Both the position numbers and the translations under genes were made by a program. Below, one piece after another: positions 32,942 to 43,819 of a stretch of 64,000 nt of DNA. Every line of letters starts with the position of its first letter. Position 1 is the stretch's first letter. The stretch comes from Haematobia irritans (Eukaryota; Arthropoda; Insecta; Diptera; Muscidae): positions 85,437,983 through 85,501,982 of the forward strand of contig NC_134398.1 in assembly GCF_050003625.1 (NCBI RefSeq), in the 5' to 3' direction. The notes below the pieces were generated by a model. It was not told where the DNA came from. It did no database searches and saw nothing but the letters and a program-made list of their open reading frames with translations.

Positions 32942-33063
32942 GACCTTTGGAATTTTACAATTTTGGGATTATTCGTTTGGTTTGATGTCATGGACTAATG
33001 AAAAAATGACCTCCATGACCTCAATTCAAACGAATAATCCCAAATTGTAAAATTCCAAAGGTC
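32942..33063. repeat. Long near-perfect hairpin
   Basis: Arms 32942-32979 and 33027-33063 are inverted copies over 37 bp with a single bulged base (GACCTTTGGAATTTTACAAT ... ATTGTAAAATTCCAAAGGTC). The loop contains a second short stem (GTCATGGA / TCCATGAC). It has no coding potential. It may be a small foldback MITE or a source of hairpin RNA. Confidence 0.75.
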
Positions 33064-33139
33064 AACAAACAAAACTAAACATAAAAAGATTTAAATAAAA
33101 AATCTGAAACTTTTTAGAAAAAAAGTGTCCCCACCCGTG

Positions 33140-33310
33140 TAAAAATTGGGGGATCTGATTTGATATGGTTAGATCTGAGCCAAGATATGGTCAGATCTGA
33201 GCAGATCGGAAAAATGGTTATATCTGGTCAGATCTAAATACTATGAAATTGGATCTGATCAGATCTCAAAAATGAGACACATCTAATCAGATCTAATTTG
33301 ATATAATTGT
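33140..33310. repeat. Cluster of AGATCTGA / TCAGATCT words
   Basis: About a dozen copies of GATCTGA, TCAGATCT or close variants occur in 170 bp, irregularly spaced by 8-25 bases. No coding content. It looks like a decayed short-unit minisatellite. Confidence 0.55.
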
Positions 33311-33754
33311 ATATTATTTGATACAATTGTATCTTTCGAGATCTTTCAACACATAAAAGCCCATAATTTGTATATAAAATGAGATCAATTGTTTTATTTA
33401 ATAATACAGATAAAAAGTATGTGCATAATAAATATGTTTAATTTAAATTGATCCATCAAAGCTATTTAAGAGTATTGACAGTTGAGTTAGAGTGTTGTCC
33501 AGGGGTTTTTTCGTTTGTTTCTTCTGCTTTAGACTTAGACACGCGACTAAAGTATTACAGCGTTAAGGCAATCTGCAATGAAATTAAGTAAAAAAACAAT
33601 TATTAAACAAATATAGGAATAAACAAATATGGGAATATATTGAACTATGTAAGCAAGTATTAGTATTGTTTTGGATCATTCTTCTTTAAGTTGCAATAAA
33701 AATTGCCATATAATTTTATGTTGCTTTTAATACTCACATTTAAAGTGTATTCGG

Positions 33755-34012
33755 GATTAGGTTAGGTATAGCGATAGGCTGTTATTTTAGGCTCATACAT
33801 ACTATTCAAACCATCATGACATCACAGTGATCAACATCTCACTTATCACTGACTGCTGCTCGATTCAATAATTAGCTCAATAACATGGGACCTCCTTGCT
33901 ATAATCGAGTCCTATCGGCATTTCACGTTGCGCTGAAACAACTTAGAGAATCTTTGAAGCAGAAATGTCACCAACATTACTGCGATGAGATAATCCACCG
34001 CCGAAATAATTT
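33755..34012 (-). mobile_element. Decayed SINE body and tail
   Basis: Matches the SINE at 17198-17540 from its GGTTAGGT tail through the unique body (ATGACATCACAGTGATCAAC, GACCTCCTTGCTATAATCGAG, ATGTCACCAACATTACTG). The tRNA-like head is lost and divergence is high, so this is an old insertion. Confidence 0.75.
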
Positions 34013-34347
34013 AACTTTTTTGTTTCAAATAGGCTTAAAACAGAGTAAGAATTCATAAAATCGTACAAATCATTTAAATTTTGTCGAAAAAAATGCTAAA
34101 TTCAATCTGAAAAAATTGTGAATTTTTGAAAATATTTGAGATCAAACGTTTCCAACAAGCGTTAGAATCCATTAAAAATTATAAAAAATATTTATTTGAC
34201 AAAATATAACACAATTTTTTAATTTGAATCCAAAACACTGAATTAGGATTACACCTAAAGAAGTGAAGCAAATTCAGTGCAACGGCTGTTGAAATGGAGG
34301 ACTTCCTATGACAAGCCCATGTTAAATTCATCGCTTCTGCGTCAATT

Positions 34348-37300
34348 ATGCACCACTTCCGGATCCAAAAAGAACATTTTCATTACTTTTTTGACGACGC
34401 TTTTTTTGCTGGGTAAACAAATGGATATACCACATTTTAAGCACTTACTTTATATAACATTTGAAAACTATGGAAGATTCGTAGCTGCAATAAAAGTACA
34501 AAATATATAGCACTATCTATAAAGATTAAGTATTTTTTTCTCTACATAGAAAGCCGCCTGTGAAAAAGACCAACAAAACAGATGATAATATCCACCGTTA
34601 TAGTTTGGATGTCAGTAAGGAAATACAAAATCTTGTAAATACACGAAAAAAGCAGTCTGAACATAACTATCCATCCTACAAAGAGCTTCCTGGAGAAAAC
34701 GTTTATTCCAAAATAAGCCAAAGTGGGAGCATATACAAAGAAGGTGTGATGTCCAACTTTAATACAAATTTCCAGCTCTTAGGAAATGATACAAACGAAA
34801 GCTTTGAGGCTTATGAAAAAATGTGTGAAAAGACGGCTTCAGATCCTAATAGTACCCTATTTCGTTATTTACAAGAGGAACGTGAAAGCAAATGTTCACC
34901 ATTGCGAAATACGAATGATGACACTTTTGAAATGCTAGAGAAAATGTGTGACAAAACGGCGTCGGATCCCAATAGTACATTATTCCATTATTTACATAGC
35001 GATCGTAAAGACGAAGTAATAGCAGCAAAAAAACGAAGTGGAAATTGTGCTACCATGTGTGTCAATGGTGAGTATATCTAACTATATCTCATGAATCACC
35101 ATGCACAATATTTACATGAAATACGCTAATTGTATTTTATAGACTGTTTTTCGGAGGAATTTATTGTAAAAACATCTCCCGCTGTAGCTTATATACAAAC
35201 GGTTGGAAAATGTACGAAGTAAAACCGAAATATGCAAGAACTTTTGTTGTTTTTACATATGTTTTCTTTGAAAAATCACTCAAAATTAGAAAGTCGGGGA
35301 ATTTAAAGAAGTTACAATAGTCACAGCTTAAGTTGATTATATGAGTAGATAAATTAAATCAAAACCAGAGATTAGTACCGTACGTGTTCCATGAGAAGTT
35401 GTAACATTTTCTCAGTTGCTCTTTTCATTTTGCATTCGTAACAAAACTAAATGTTTTCTGAACACACACCAATGTAATAAACGAAAAAGATTCACAGGCT
35501 TTTTCGGTGCCGAGCTTAAGTTTCGTTTTGATCAAATTTCATATAATTGTGAGCATGTGTAGACTGTACATATTGCTATGCCCTTTTTAAAACGACGATG
35601 AAAACTAACTATATTTATTATTCTTCTTAATAAAGACACAGGCAATACAAGTCATATAACCGGAAATTTTTCCGACTGCACTTTGCTCGACGATGTTGAG
35701 GCCCCCTCTCGTTTGTGGGAAAACACAGTAACCATTGATTCTGGTTTTCGCACGTCTCCAATCAAAATGGTTGGTCTTATGCGTCCGTCGACCATACTGG
35801 AAGAGCCTGTAAACGAGTCAACAAATTCAGATATATCATCCCAAATCAGCTTTAGAACAGCATCGACTAAAGCGCCTTTAAGTGATATATCAAGCGCATA
35901 TGATACTGCTCGTGAATCCACAGAAAACACTGAAAAAACTCTATTGAATCAGACGAACAAAGAAATAGAAATCGACGTCGATGACATTATTATGAAGGCT
36001 ATTGAAAAGGCTCGGGTTTCTACAATACCACCATATGAACTGAAGGAAAGTGAAGGACAAACGAGGGCTGATGTGAATATTCATGGAGATTTAATTGATT
36101 TGGAAAAAACACTAGGCAATCAAGAAGACTTGGCCAACAATATCATTGTAATAGACGACGAGGAAAAGGAAAATGAATGTGACCTTGAAAAAAGTACATC
36201 AATAAATGATGATTCATCGATTATTGATATACTATCAGATGAAGAAATGTGTATATCATCAAAATTTGCTGATGTTAAGTTGGAATGTACTACCGTGGAT
36301 CAATTGGATAATAATGTTGAAGGTAGCCAAGAGGAAACACTTGAGGAATTTCCATTTGACTTATCGGAGCAATGTGTAAAATTCAATGACACCATGGAGG
36401 AAGTGGAATATCTACTTAAAAAAGGGATTGAATATATGACAGCTAATGAAAATGCCATAGCACAAAATAAAGAAAATGAAAAATCAAAAAGTAATTATAA
36501 TTCTCCTGTATTAAATTCAAAACAAAATAAACCTAATGTTAATCCACATCAAAAAGGTAAAATTCATACACAGTTTTAATAAATCCAATATATAATGTAT
36601 TTTGATTTATAGCCAAACTCCATTCTTCGCATACATTCAATAAAACTCCTCAAACATGTATGTCTCAACGTTCCGAATTTGATATGAGGCCATTTCCCAA
36701 ATTGGATATATTTGGCAAACCCCAAGGCAATGCGAGTCACCCAAGACAAAAAGAGTTAAATAGTAAGGATCAATTTGCACATATAGTAAGTCCAATAGGC
36801 ACTTACATGAATAAAACATCAACGACTCCTCTAATGTCGACGGGCAGAATGAAGAGAAACAATAGAAACGTTTTAGATTCTTCAGCGTTTCGGGAACTCG
36901 AATACGAATCTCGACTGTGTGAACCAAAAATCGTTTCGACCTCCATCGTCCAACGTAATCAGCAGCAAAGTGGATTACAAGCGTTACCTGGTTGTGTTGG
37001 AATACAGAAAATATTGCCTAAGAAAGCGTATATTTCATCGGATCTTAAACATGTAAGTAAAAATTACTACGATTTACGTTTTTTTTTTGAAATGGTCTTC
37101 TTTCGAAGATCATATCTCTTCATTAAAATAAGAACACTTTAGGTTTAAAAGTTAATGAGTTATATTTATTTATCAAATTATTTCATAAGTCTTTACAATT
37201 GGTTGGTGTCCGGTACTTATAAAAGCCTAGACAAAGAACCTTTCGCTTAGAGGGCAGAAAGCTGACTGACTGAAATGGTCGAGCTGTGCTCCTTTTCTAC

Positions 37301-40292
37301 TGTTTTCTGGCCGTTCCAAAATAAAGTATTCATCATATATAGTTGATATTTGATGGTATGCTTATACAGAGTTGCTAATTTAGCCGTTATATTTGAATGA
37401 ATATTTATATGATACAGGGTTGCATTCGATCATGTAAACAAAACTAGTTTTTAGCTAAATGATAAATGTAGAGAGTTGCATTTCATCATGTAAACACTAA
37501 AGGACAATTCATATGAACAAAACGAAAATGAATGAATGAATAATATTTCAAATACAAATACATGAATGAAATAAATGTTTTAAATGTGCATGCAATTAAA
37601 TATGTATATAATAATATAATGGGCAGCCTGCTTCATTCTCCCCCTCTGATGCCGATGGCGTCCCGATGAGGCATCAGCAAACCATCTTCGGAGTCATCCT
37701 CTTCGTCTTAACTTGGGCTGGTAAAGGAAAACTTGGATTTGGGACAATCCTCAAAATACCAACATCTTTGAGTCATATTCAAAACAATTCCTGCCTGATC
37801 AAAAAAAATCAACTCCAATATGTCTTGGTTGCATGTGGGAGGGAAACGAGTCGGATCTTCCTTACTCTATCGCCAATAAAAACATCGCAGATAGTGGACA
37901 TTACTTTTCGGTTTGAAATGGTTCCATCAGCTAAAGTAACGTCGGCTAGAACATCTTGAAAAACACAACCATGTCGCTGTCGAAATCTTCTTCAAACTCA
38001 AGCTGGCTACGCTGGTTCGTGCTCCACTGTCAAATACGGCTTCACCTTTCAAACCAAAAAATTCTATATGTGTTGTGGGCAGTTCATGACCAATTGTTGA
38101 AGATAATGAATTAAACGCCAAGTTCTGAGGGCTGTCTTTCTTGTGTTTGCTACAAGCAGGACAATTGATAATCGATAAACGCCAGGAGCTCGACAGCCGT
38201 AGCATGAAAACGTTGGCGTCTTCATCAATGACTGTACTTGGGTAGCTGGTTGCACTTGTTGTTGGCTTGCAGACACATTCTCTTGTTTATTTTGAAACTC
38301 TGCCCGCTTCATTTTCAAGCAGTTCTCAATAGTGTGTCCCTTTGCACGGCAGAAACTACACAGTTTCATTATATTAGCATCTTCCTTCGTATGCGAAAAT
38401 TCTGTGGTGGATGCTCTCTCATTCACAAACATCTCAGCTTCTCGGCAAGCAGCGATAAGGTCTCCACGTGGGACACGTTCTCGAACACTGACATTGAGAA
38501 GTCCATATATCATGTTAATTTGAACGTTGCTTGTTGAAACTGATGAATGCAGTGGGATGTCCTCAGCTACTGTGTTTGCTACAGTCTCAATGAATTTAGT
38601 AACTGGTGGGGATTCGAAAGCTACTAAGTTGGGCGCCAATGAAATGGTCTTCTTTCGAAGATCATATCTCTTCATTAAAATAAGAACACTTTAGGTTTAA
38701 AAGTTAACGAGTAACTTCTTGTTGCTACTCTGATGTCTTCACTACCAACAAACACATATTCCTCTTTCTCTCTTATTGAAGTGTACTCAGAGTGATCACG
38801 TCGAGTATGTTGCGAGAACAAAACTTCATAGAGTACTCCATGTACCACGTGCAGTTTCAGAAATACATAAAAACAGTTACTCTCCATAATAAATGTTTTC
38901 GGTTTGTTATAAAGAACGGTAAACGTTATGTTAAGTGTGTGACATACATAAATATATGAAATATGTGACATACATACATATCTATGATTAATAATAATGG
39001 AAAGTTTTGCTTCGCACATAACTGAGAAATACTTGTGGTACCTCGTGAAGTGAAGAGAATCCATGTTGTACTTCTTCTCAAGTACTTACATTTTTATTGT
39101 TCCTTCTTTTCGGAACACATATTGTTTCGGATAAGTACTTGGTGGTATTTGACAAGCAAGTGTTCTCTTCACTTCACTACTTGCGCTCTGAGAGAAAGAC
39201 AGTGTATGTACTATATTCGACAGCGAATTGCATACATGTAGTGAAAAGTTATTCGATGCAGACCTCTAGTCCGGTACTTATAAAAGCCTGGACGAAGAAC
39301 CTTTCGCTTAGATGGCAGAAAGCTGACGGACTCAAATGGTTGAGCTGTGCTCCTTTTATACTGTTTTCTGGCCGTCCAATATAAGGTTGCAAAATAAAGT
39401 ATTCATTATACATAGTTGATATTTGATGTTATGCTTAAGGCCGGTATGCACCTCTAGCGAAATTTTCGGTAGCAAAATTTTATTTAAGTCTACAACAAAA
39501 AAACAGGGCCGTATACACAAATTTTAAACCATCTAATCGCTTTTAAAAATTGTTAATATAGGTTCCAAATATTCCTCAAATAAATTGTTTATTATTTACA
39601 GACCTTTTAAAACTTTTGCGCACACAATGATTGTAATAAATTAAATGTTTGCTGCCAAAATATGCTTTTGACAACCCTGTTATTTTCATTAGAGGTGCGT
39701 ACCAGCTTAAGAAATTGAACGCTACCGAAAATTTCGTTAGCATAAATAGCAATGCATTTCTTATGGGAATGAAATTTTTCGCTAGAGGTGCATACCGGCC
39801 TTTATACAGAGTTGCTAATCTAGCCGTTACATTTGAATGAATATTTATATGATACAGGGTTGCATTTGATCATGTAAACAAAATTAAATGATAAATGTAC
39901 TGAGTTGCATTTCATCATGTAAACACTTAAAGGACAATTCATATGATTTTGTTCATTAATGAATAATAAGTTAATTAAAATATAAATACATGAATGAAAT
40001 AAATGTTTTAAATGTGCATGTAATTAAATATGTATATAATAATAATATAATGGGCAGCCTGCTTCAGTTTTAAATATTTTGTAAATTTACATATTAAACA
40101 TAACTTGATTCAATCGCCATCATAATCTGCATCATATGTAGTAGCAAGTACAAAAATATGTTTCGCGAAAAATATGCAAACGTTCGGAGAACTTTACCCA
40201 TGGGATTTTATCTGTTGGACCTGGAAAATGTTAACTTAAACAGTCTGCTAATGTTTTTGGAACAATCTTGTTGGTTCAACAAAAGAAAATAA
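34348..40292 (+). CDS. Five-exon gene for an unrecognised acidic, probably nuclear protein
   Basis: Exons 34348-34412, 34550-35067, 35642-36556, 36613-37052 and 40149-40292 join in phase across four GT-AG introns to give 693 residues. The start ATG 34348 follows an in-frame stop at 34309. Residues 107-129 and 148-170 are two copies, 41 residues apart, of a motif FE..EKMC.KTASDPNSTLF.YL. The middle is Asp/Glu/Ser-rich, with KEN at 370-372 and 471-473 (possible APC/C degrons) and IIVIDDEE (362-369) and IIDILSDEE (388-396), resembling SUMO-interaction motifs. The C-terminal third has FPKLDIFGKPQG and HIVSPIGTYM. Together these hint at a cell-cycle or chromatin protein, but I do not recognise the family. 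Intron 4 is swollen from ~117 nt by an LTR element. The last exon is the least certain. Confidence 0.75.
37660..38639 (-). pseudogene. gag-protease remnant of the intron-4 LTR element
   Basis: 38064-38639 encodes the end of Gag with a nucleic-acid-binding CCHC knuckle CSFCRAKGHTIENC and a second degenerate C..C box. After a frame change near 38100 comes a retroviral-type aspartic protease with AVFDSGARTSVAS (the DSGA active site). Its later part, VTLADGTISNRKV and RLVSLPHATKTYW, is readable at about 37740-37940. The sequence ends where RT should begin. The open frame starts at the LTR border, so the true Gag N-terminus is deleted. Confidence 0.75.
39438..39801. mobile_element. PIF/Harbinger-type MITE inside the LTR
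   Basis: 364 bp with AGGCCGGTATGCACCTCTAG plus CGAAA at the left and the inverted copy at the right (TTTCGCTAGAGG, then TGCATACCGGCCT), flanked by a TTA target duplication (39435-39437, 39802-39804). The uninterrupted site is visible in the other LTR (TATGCTTATACAGAG at 37360-37374), proving insertion. A 3-bp TTA duplication is the PIF/Harbinger signature. Confidence 0.85.
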
Positions 40293-40403
40293 TCGAGTAG
40301 GTTAAAACTAGAAATGGCCATATGTAATAGGTATCACAATGGACGGAATAGTCTAAATGAGCCTGAAAATAAATCGGTCTGCCACTTTAACTTAACCTAA
40401 CCT
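40218..40403 (+). mobile_element. 5'-truncated LINE 'B' tail in the terminal exon
   Basis: Starts within the last 25 codons of LINE B ORF2 (DLENVNLNSLLMFLEQSCWF), continues through the 3' UTR and ends CTTAACCTAACCTAAAC. CTGTTG on both sides (40212-40217; about 40411) is a probable target duplication. It lies in phase with exon 5 of the host gene. Confidence 0.8.
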
Positions 40404-40834
40404 AAACTATAGCTGTTGTACTTTTATGTTTAATAAAAGACTACAATTGCTAATGTTAACAGAAAAGCAAAGTATGTATTTAATTATTATGTTGTTAACA
40501 GTGGTGAACTATACACTGGACGTGCTGCTCGCGCGTCGGTTTAATTCTGTTACTATCTCTGTCTATCAATGTCAATATTGTCGCTGTTCCGAAATATTAA
40601 GTTTATGATTGTACCCAGCAAAAACTAGGTAACCACAACTAATTACAATTTGCATTACCAGAAGTAAAACTCTAGTTAAACGTTGCATTACATTGCGATG
40701 AGTTATAGTGACTAACTTGTAATCACTCTTATTCCTGAAGTCGCCCTCGCTCTCGTCGCTTTTAAGTCGTCTCATCATTCATTTGGTATTCCTGTAGAGT
40801 GGCGACGGCCGATAAAAGGCAGATATCACTAGAA

Positions 40835-41155
40835 AACAATCAGTTGATGTGAAAAAAACTGGATTTTAATTTTTTCGGTTTAAAATATTTTTATTTCGGA
40901 CACAATTCTAAGTCGGAAAATCACGAAAAAATATTTAATTTGACGCGATAAAAATGTGGATACATATTCAAGGAAAAGCTTCCAAAACTATAAAAATGGC
41001 GACGACGCTGAGATCAATGGCATAAGGATCATCGTGAAAGAAAACAATCAGCTGATGTGCCAAACTGAATTTTAATTATTTGGTTTAAAATGCTGTTTGT
41101 TCGTAATCATATTGTGACTTGGAAAATCAAAATAAATGATAAATTTGACTCTTGA
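40835..41155. repeat. Imperfect direct repeat pair
   Basis: 40837-40950 and 41040-41152 share GAAAACAATCAG.TGATGTG, TGAATTTTAATT and GG.TTAAAAT blocks in the same order, about 205 bp apart and diverged. There is no coding assignment. The small open frame at 41136-41366 (MKDLRGIVPVGVVLHATFHL ...) is unidentified. Confidence 0.4.
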
Positions 41156-41876
41156 AATCATTTACATTCGTGTATATTCTGGGTTTCACATGAAAGACTT
41201 GCGGGGAATTGTTCCCGTAGGCGTTGTTCTGCATGCTACTTTCCACCTCACAGATGGGAGAACTTTGCACGGAAAGTTTTTTAGTGGAATCTTTCATATT
41301 TGCGAAACGAAGGATTTAAAACCAAAGTACATCATTTATTTTCAATCTGTCATATGTTTTCTATAGCTTCATAAGTATTACGAATGATAAAATAGCACGA
41401 AACCCCTCTTAAAAACAAAATTTATAAATGTATCACAAATTGGCCAAGATTTTCCTTCCACTTGTTGCTAAAAATTGGGGGTTGTTTAAAAGCAGCTGAT
41501 TTTATGTAAGTTCGAAATGACGGTGTTGCAAGATTTTGAGAAAGCGCATTGAAACTTTTGTAATTGCTAAAAATGATGTTATTGCTTGTTAATTATCAAC
41601 GAATTTTCTTTAAATACGATTAGTCTTACATTTTAAATAAAAACAAACTACTTTTTGAAGCAAATAAAATAAATGAAAACAATAGTTTTGATCCCAAAAT
41701 TGCTATAAACGATTGGGCAACATTACTTCTGCAAAGCGTCGCACGCAAGAGTCAGTCAAGTATAATAAACTGCGTTAAGAGTTCTCGCCGTCGGTAGAAA
41801 AATATTTTACTTCACAAAATTATTTGCTTTATTTAGTAAAAAAAGCATAAAATACAAAATATTCGGCAATTTTGAA
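41156..41876. other. No recognised gene
   Basis: One 66-codon open frame from ATG 41179 has a fairly balanced amino-acid composition but no recognised family and no splice context that I can defend. The rest is AT-rich. Confidence 0.3.
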
Positions 41877-42019
41877 TTTGTAGTAGTAGTAGTTCACTTT
41901 ATTATTATCCATATTTTCGTTATTTTACTTTTAGGACTTATAGATAATTTGCATAATACATAATTCTTATATTTCTTATTCCGAAAAATATATCAAATGT
42001 GAATTTCTGACAATAACTT

Positions 42020-43646
42020 TCAGTTGTCTGTCAGTTCCAGTTTTTCCCCATTTAACAGTCTTATTAATTCATTTTCAGTTAGTTGATCTTTTCCTAAATG
42101 TCTGATACGCAAGTGTCTAAATATTGGACATATAGCTATAAAGTGCTGCAGATCTTCAATTTGCCTTGTGTTGCATAAAGTACATTCTTTGTTACTAGAT
42201 TGATGCATATTGACGCTTAAGGGTAGTATGTCAGCTCTCGTTTTCAATACAACACTGATTTTGTTTATCTTCCATACGTCTTCAATATAGTCTAAACCAA
42301 CATCGTAATTTAGAAATCTGTAGAATCGGTTCTCGCTTCCTACAGCTCTGGTAATTTTCTCGAGATAGCTTTTTGTTTTAAGTATTTTTTCGTTCCATTT
42401 TTCGAATGAACTCATCAGATCATCGGCTTGAATACTAGCTTGAACACAACTCTCTTGTAGTGTTTCAGCCCAGAATATTTTTTATTCCATATTTGTACAG
42501 ATAATTTGTGTGGTAACCGTAACGATTGATAATGAAAAATTGTTTTGTACACATAGTTCAAATGTAATTGTAATGAATGAAAATGGTTATCCATTGTGTC
42601 TGTTTCCAAAGCCAATATATAGTTCGGAAAAAGTCCTAACACTCTTTTTAAGAAGTATCTTTGGAGTTTGTCCACTTCCTCGAACCAGCTATACCCCCAG
42701 ACTTGTGCAGCATATGTTTGTGTTGACCTACACACGCTTTGAAATATCCTCCATTTGGCTAATAGATTGACTTGAGGCCTATTTACTAAAGTCTTCCAAG
42801 TTGCATTTATACAGTTTTTTGATAAAGTATTCTGTTTTCCACGTGTTTTTTAAAAGACATAGTTGGCGTTAATGTAACTCCTAGGTAACAGTACTCATTA
42901 ACCACCTCAATGCTTTCATTTTGATAAATCCACTTATCATCTCTGGCAAATCTTCCTCCATTTCGAAAGACCATTATTTTTGATTTTTCTAGGTTAACCA
43001 TCATATTCCATCGCATACAATAGTCTTCAAGTTTGTATATCATGTTTTGTAATACTGTGCGGTTATCTGACAATATCACTATGTCATCCGCATATAATAA
43101 AACACGGATATTTAAATCATCAATCATTAAACCTCCTTCCAACCAATCATGGAGATCATTTACATACAAGGTGAAAAGTAGTGGAGACAATAAACAACCT
43201 TGTCTTACACCTGTGTAAGTGTTAAAGTGTTCGAATAACTCATTTCCGGTCCATACGACAGATTTTTTATTTTGATACAACGCCTGTATCATATTTATCA
43301 TTTTTGTAGACATTCCTATTGCTTGAAATTTGTAAATCATCAAGTTTCTTGATATTCTATCAAGTGCCGCGGAAAAATCTGCAAAAAATGCGTAAACTTT
43401 CCGCTTTTCTGCCATTTTTAAATGAACAATCGAAGCCAAATTGTATATGTTGTCCACAGTTGAATAACCTGGCCGAAATCCTGCCTGGAACTCGTTAAGG
43501 ATGTTATGTTTATACACCCATTTAGAAATTCTTGAGTTTAGAACTCCCATTAATACTTTCGCCATCGTATTCATAAATAATATTCCCCTATAGCTTCTCG
43601 GATCATCTACATTTGCTTTTTTATGAATGGGAAATATAACTGTTTC
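42020..43646 (-). pseudogene. Outer LINE RT palm, thumb and C-terminal finger
   Basis: Contains VNETVIFPIHKKANVDD, NEFQAGFRPGYSTVDNI, FFADFSAALDR, VRQGCLLSPLLFTLYVNDL and VLLYADDIVILSDN (the YADD catalytic box), then EYCYLGVTL. Two frameshifts separate later parts (42735-42415, 42415-42020) that hold YAAQVWGYSWFEEVDKLQR and a CTLCNTRQIEDLQHFIAIC zinc-finger-like end. The catalytic residues are intact; the frame is not. Confidence 0.85.
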
Positions 43647-43819
43647 ATTTACAAAAAAAAACGCGGATTCGATCGTTCGTTGCAAGCAGACGCGAAATTA
43701 AAGCTCTTGAATAAATTGAATATTTTTTTCATAAACACAACATCTAAAACATTAACAATTTTTAAATCATTTGAGTGAGATTTGATTTCACTTAAATGGT
43801 ATTAAATTCATGAGATAAC

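Larger units (their letters stand above)
37088..40066 (-). mobile_element. Deleted Gypsy-type LTR retrotransposon in intron 4
   Basis: The LTRs are 37088-37635 (3' LTR, with ~500 bp deleted) and 38640-40066 (5' LTR, with a MITE inside). Both begin TGAAGC and end TTTCA in the element's orientation. Next to the 5' LTR the primer site TGGCGCCCAAC (38628-38638) matches the 3' end of a tRNA-Lys, and next to the 3' LTR lies the polypurine tract AGAGGGGGAGAA (37636-37647). The interior keeps only gag/protease pieces; RT, RNase H and integrase are gone. It is inserted antisense to the host gene 35 bp after a splice donor. No clear target duplication was seen because the flanks are T-runs. Confidence 0.85.

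Noticed and set aside
34277..34510. Open frame beginning at a GTG, taken as the first exon of the unknown gene
   Set aside because: Its frame does not join exon 2 through a consensus splice pair, whereas ATG 34348 in another frame does in phase.
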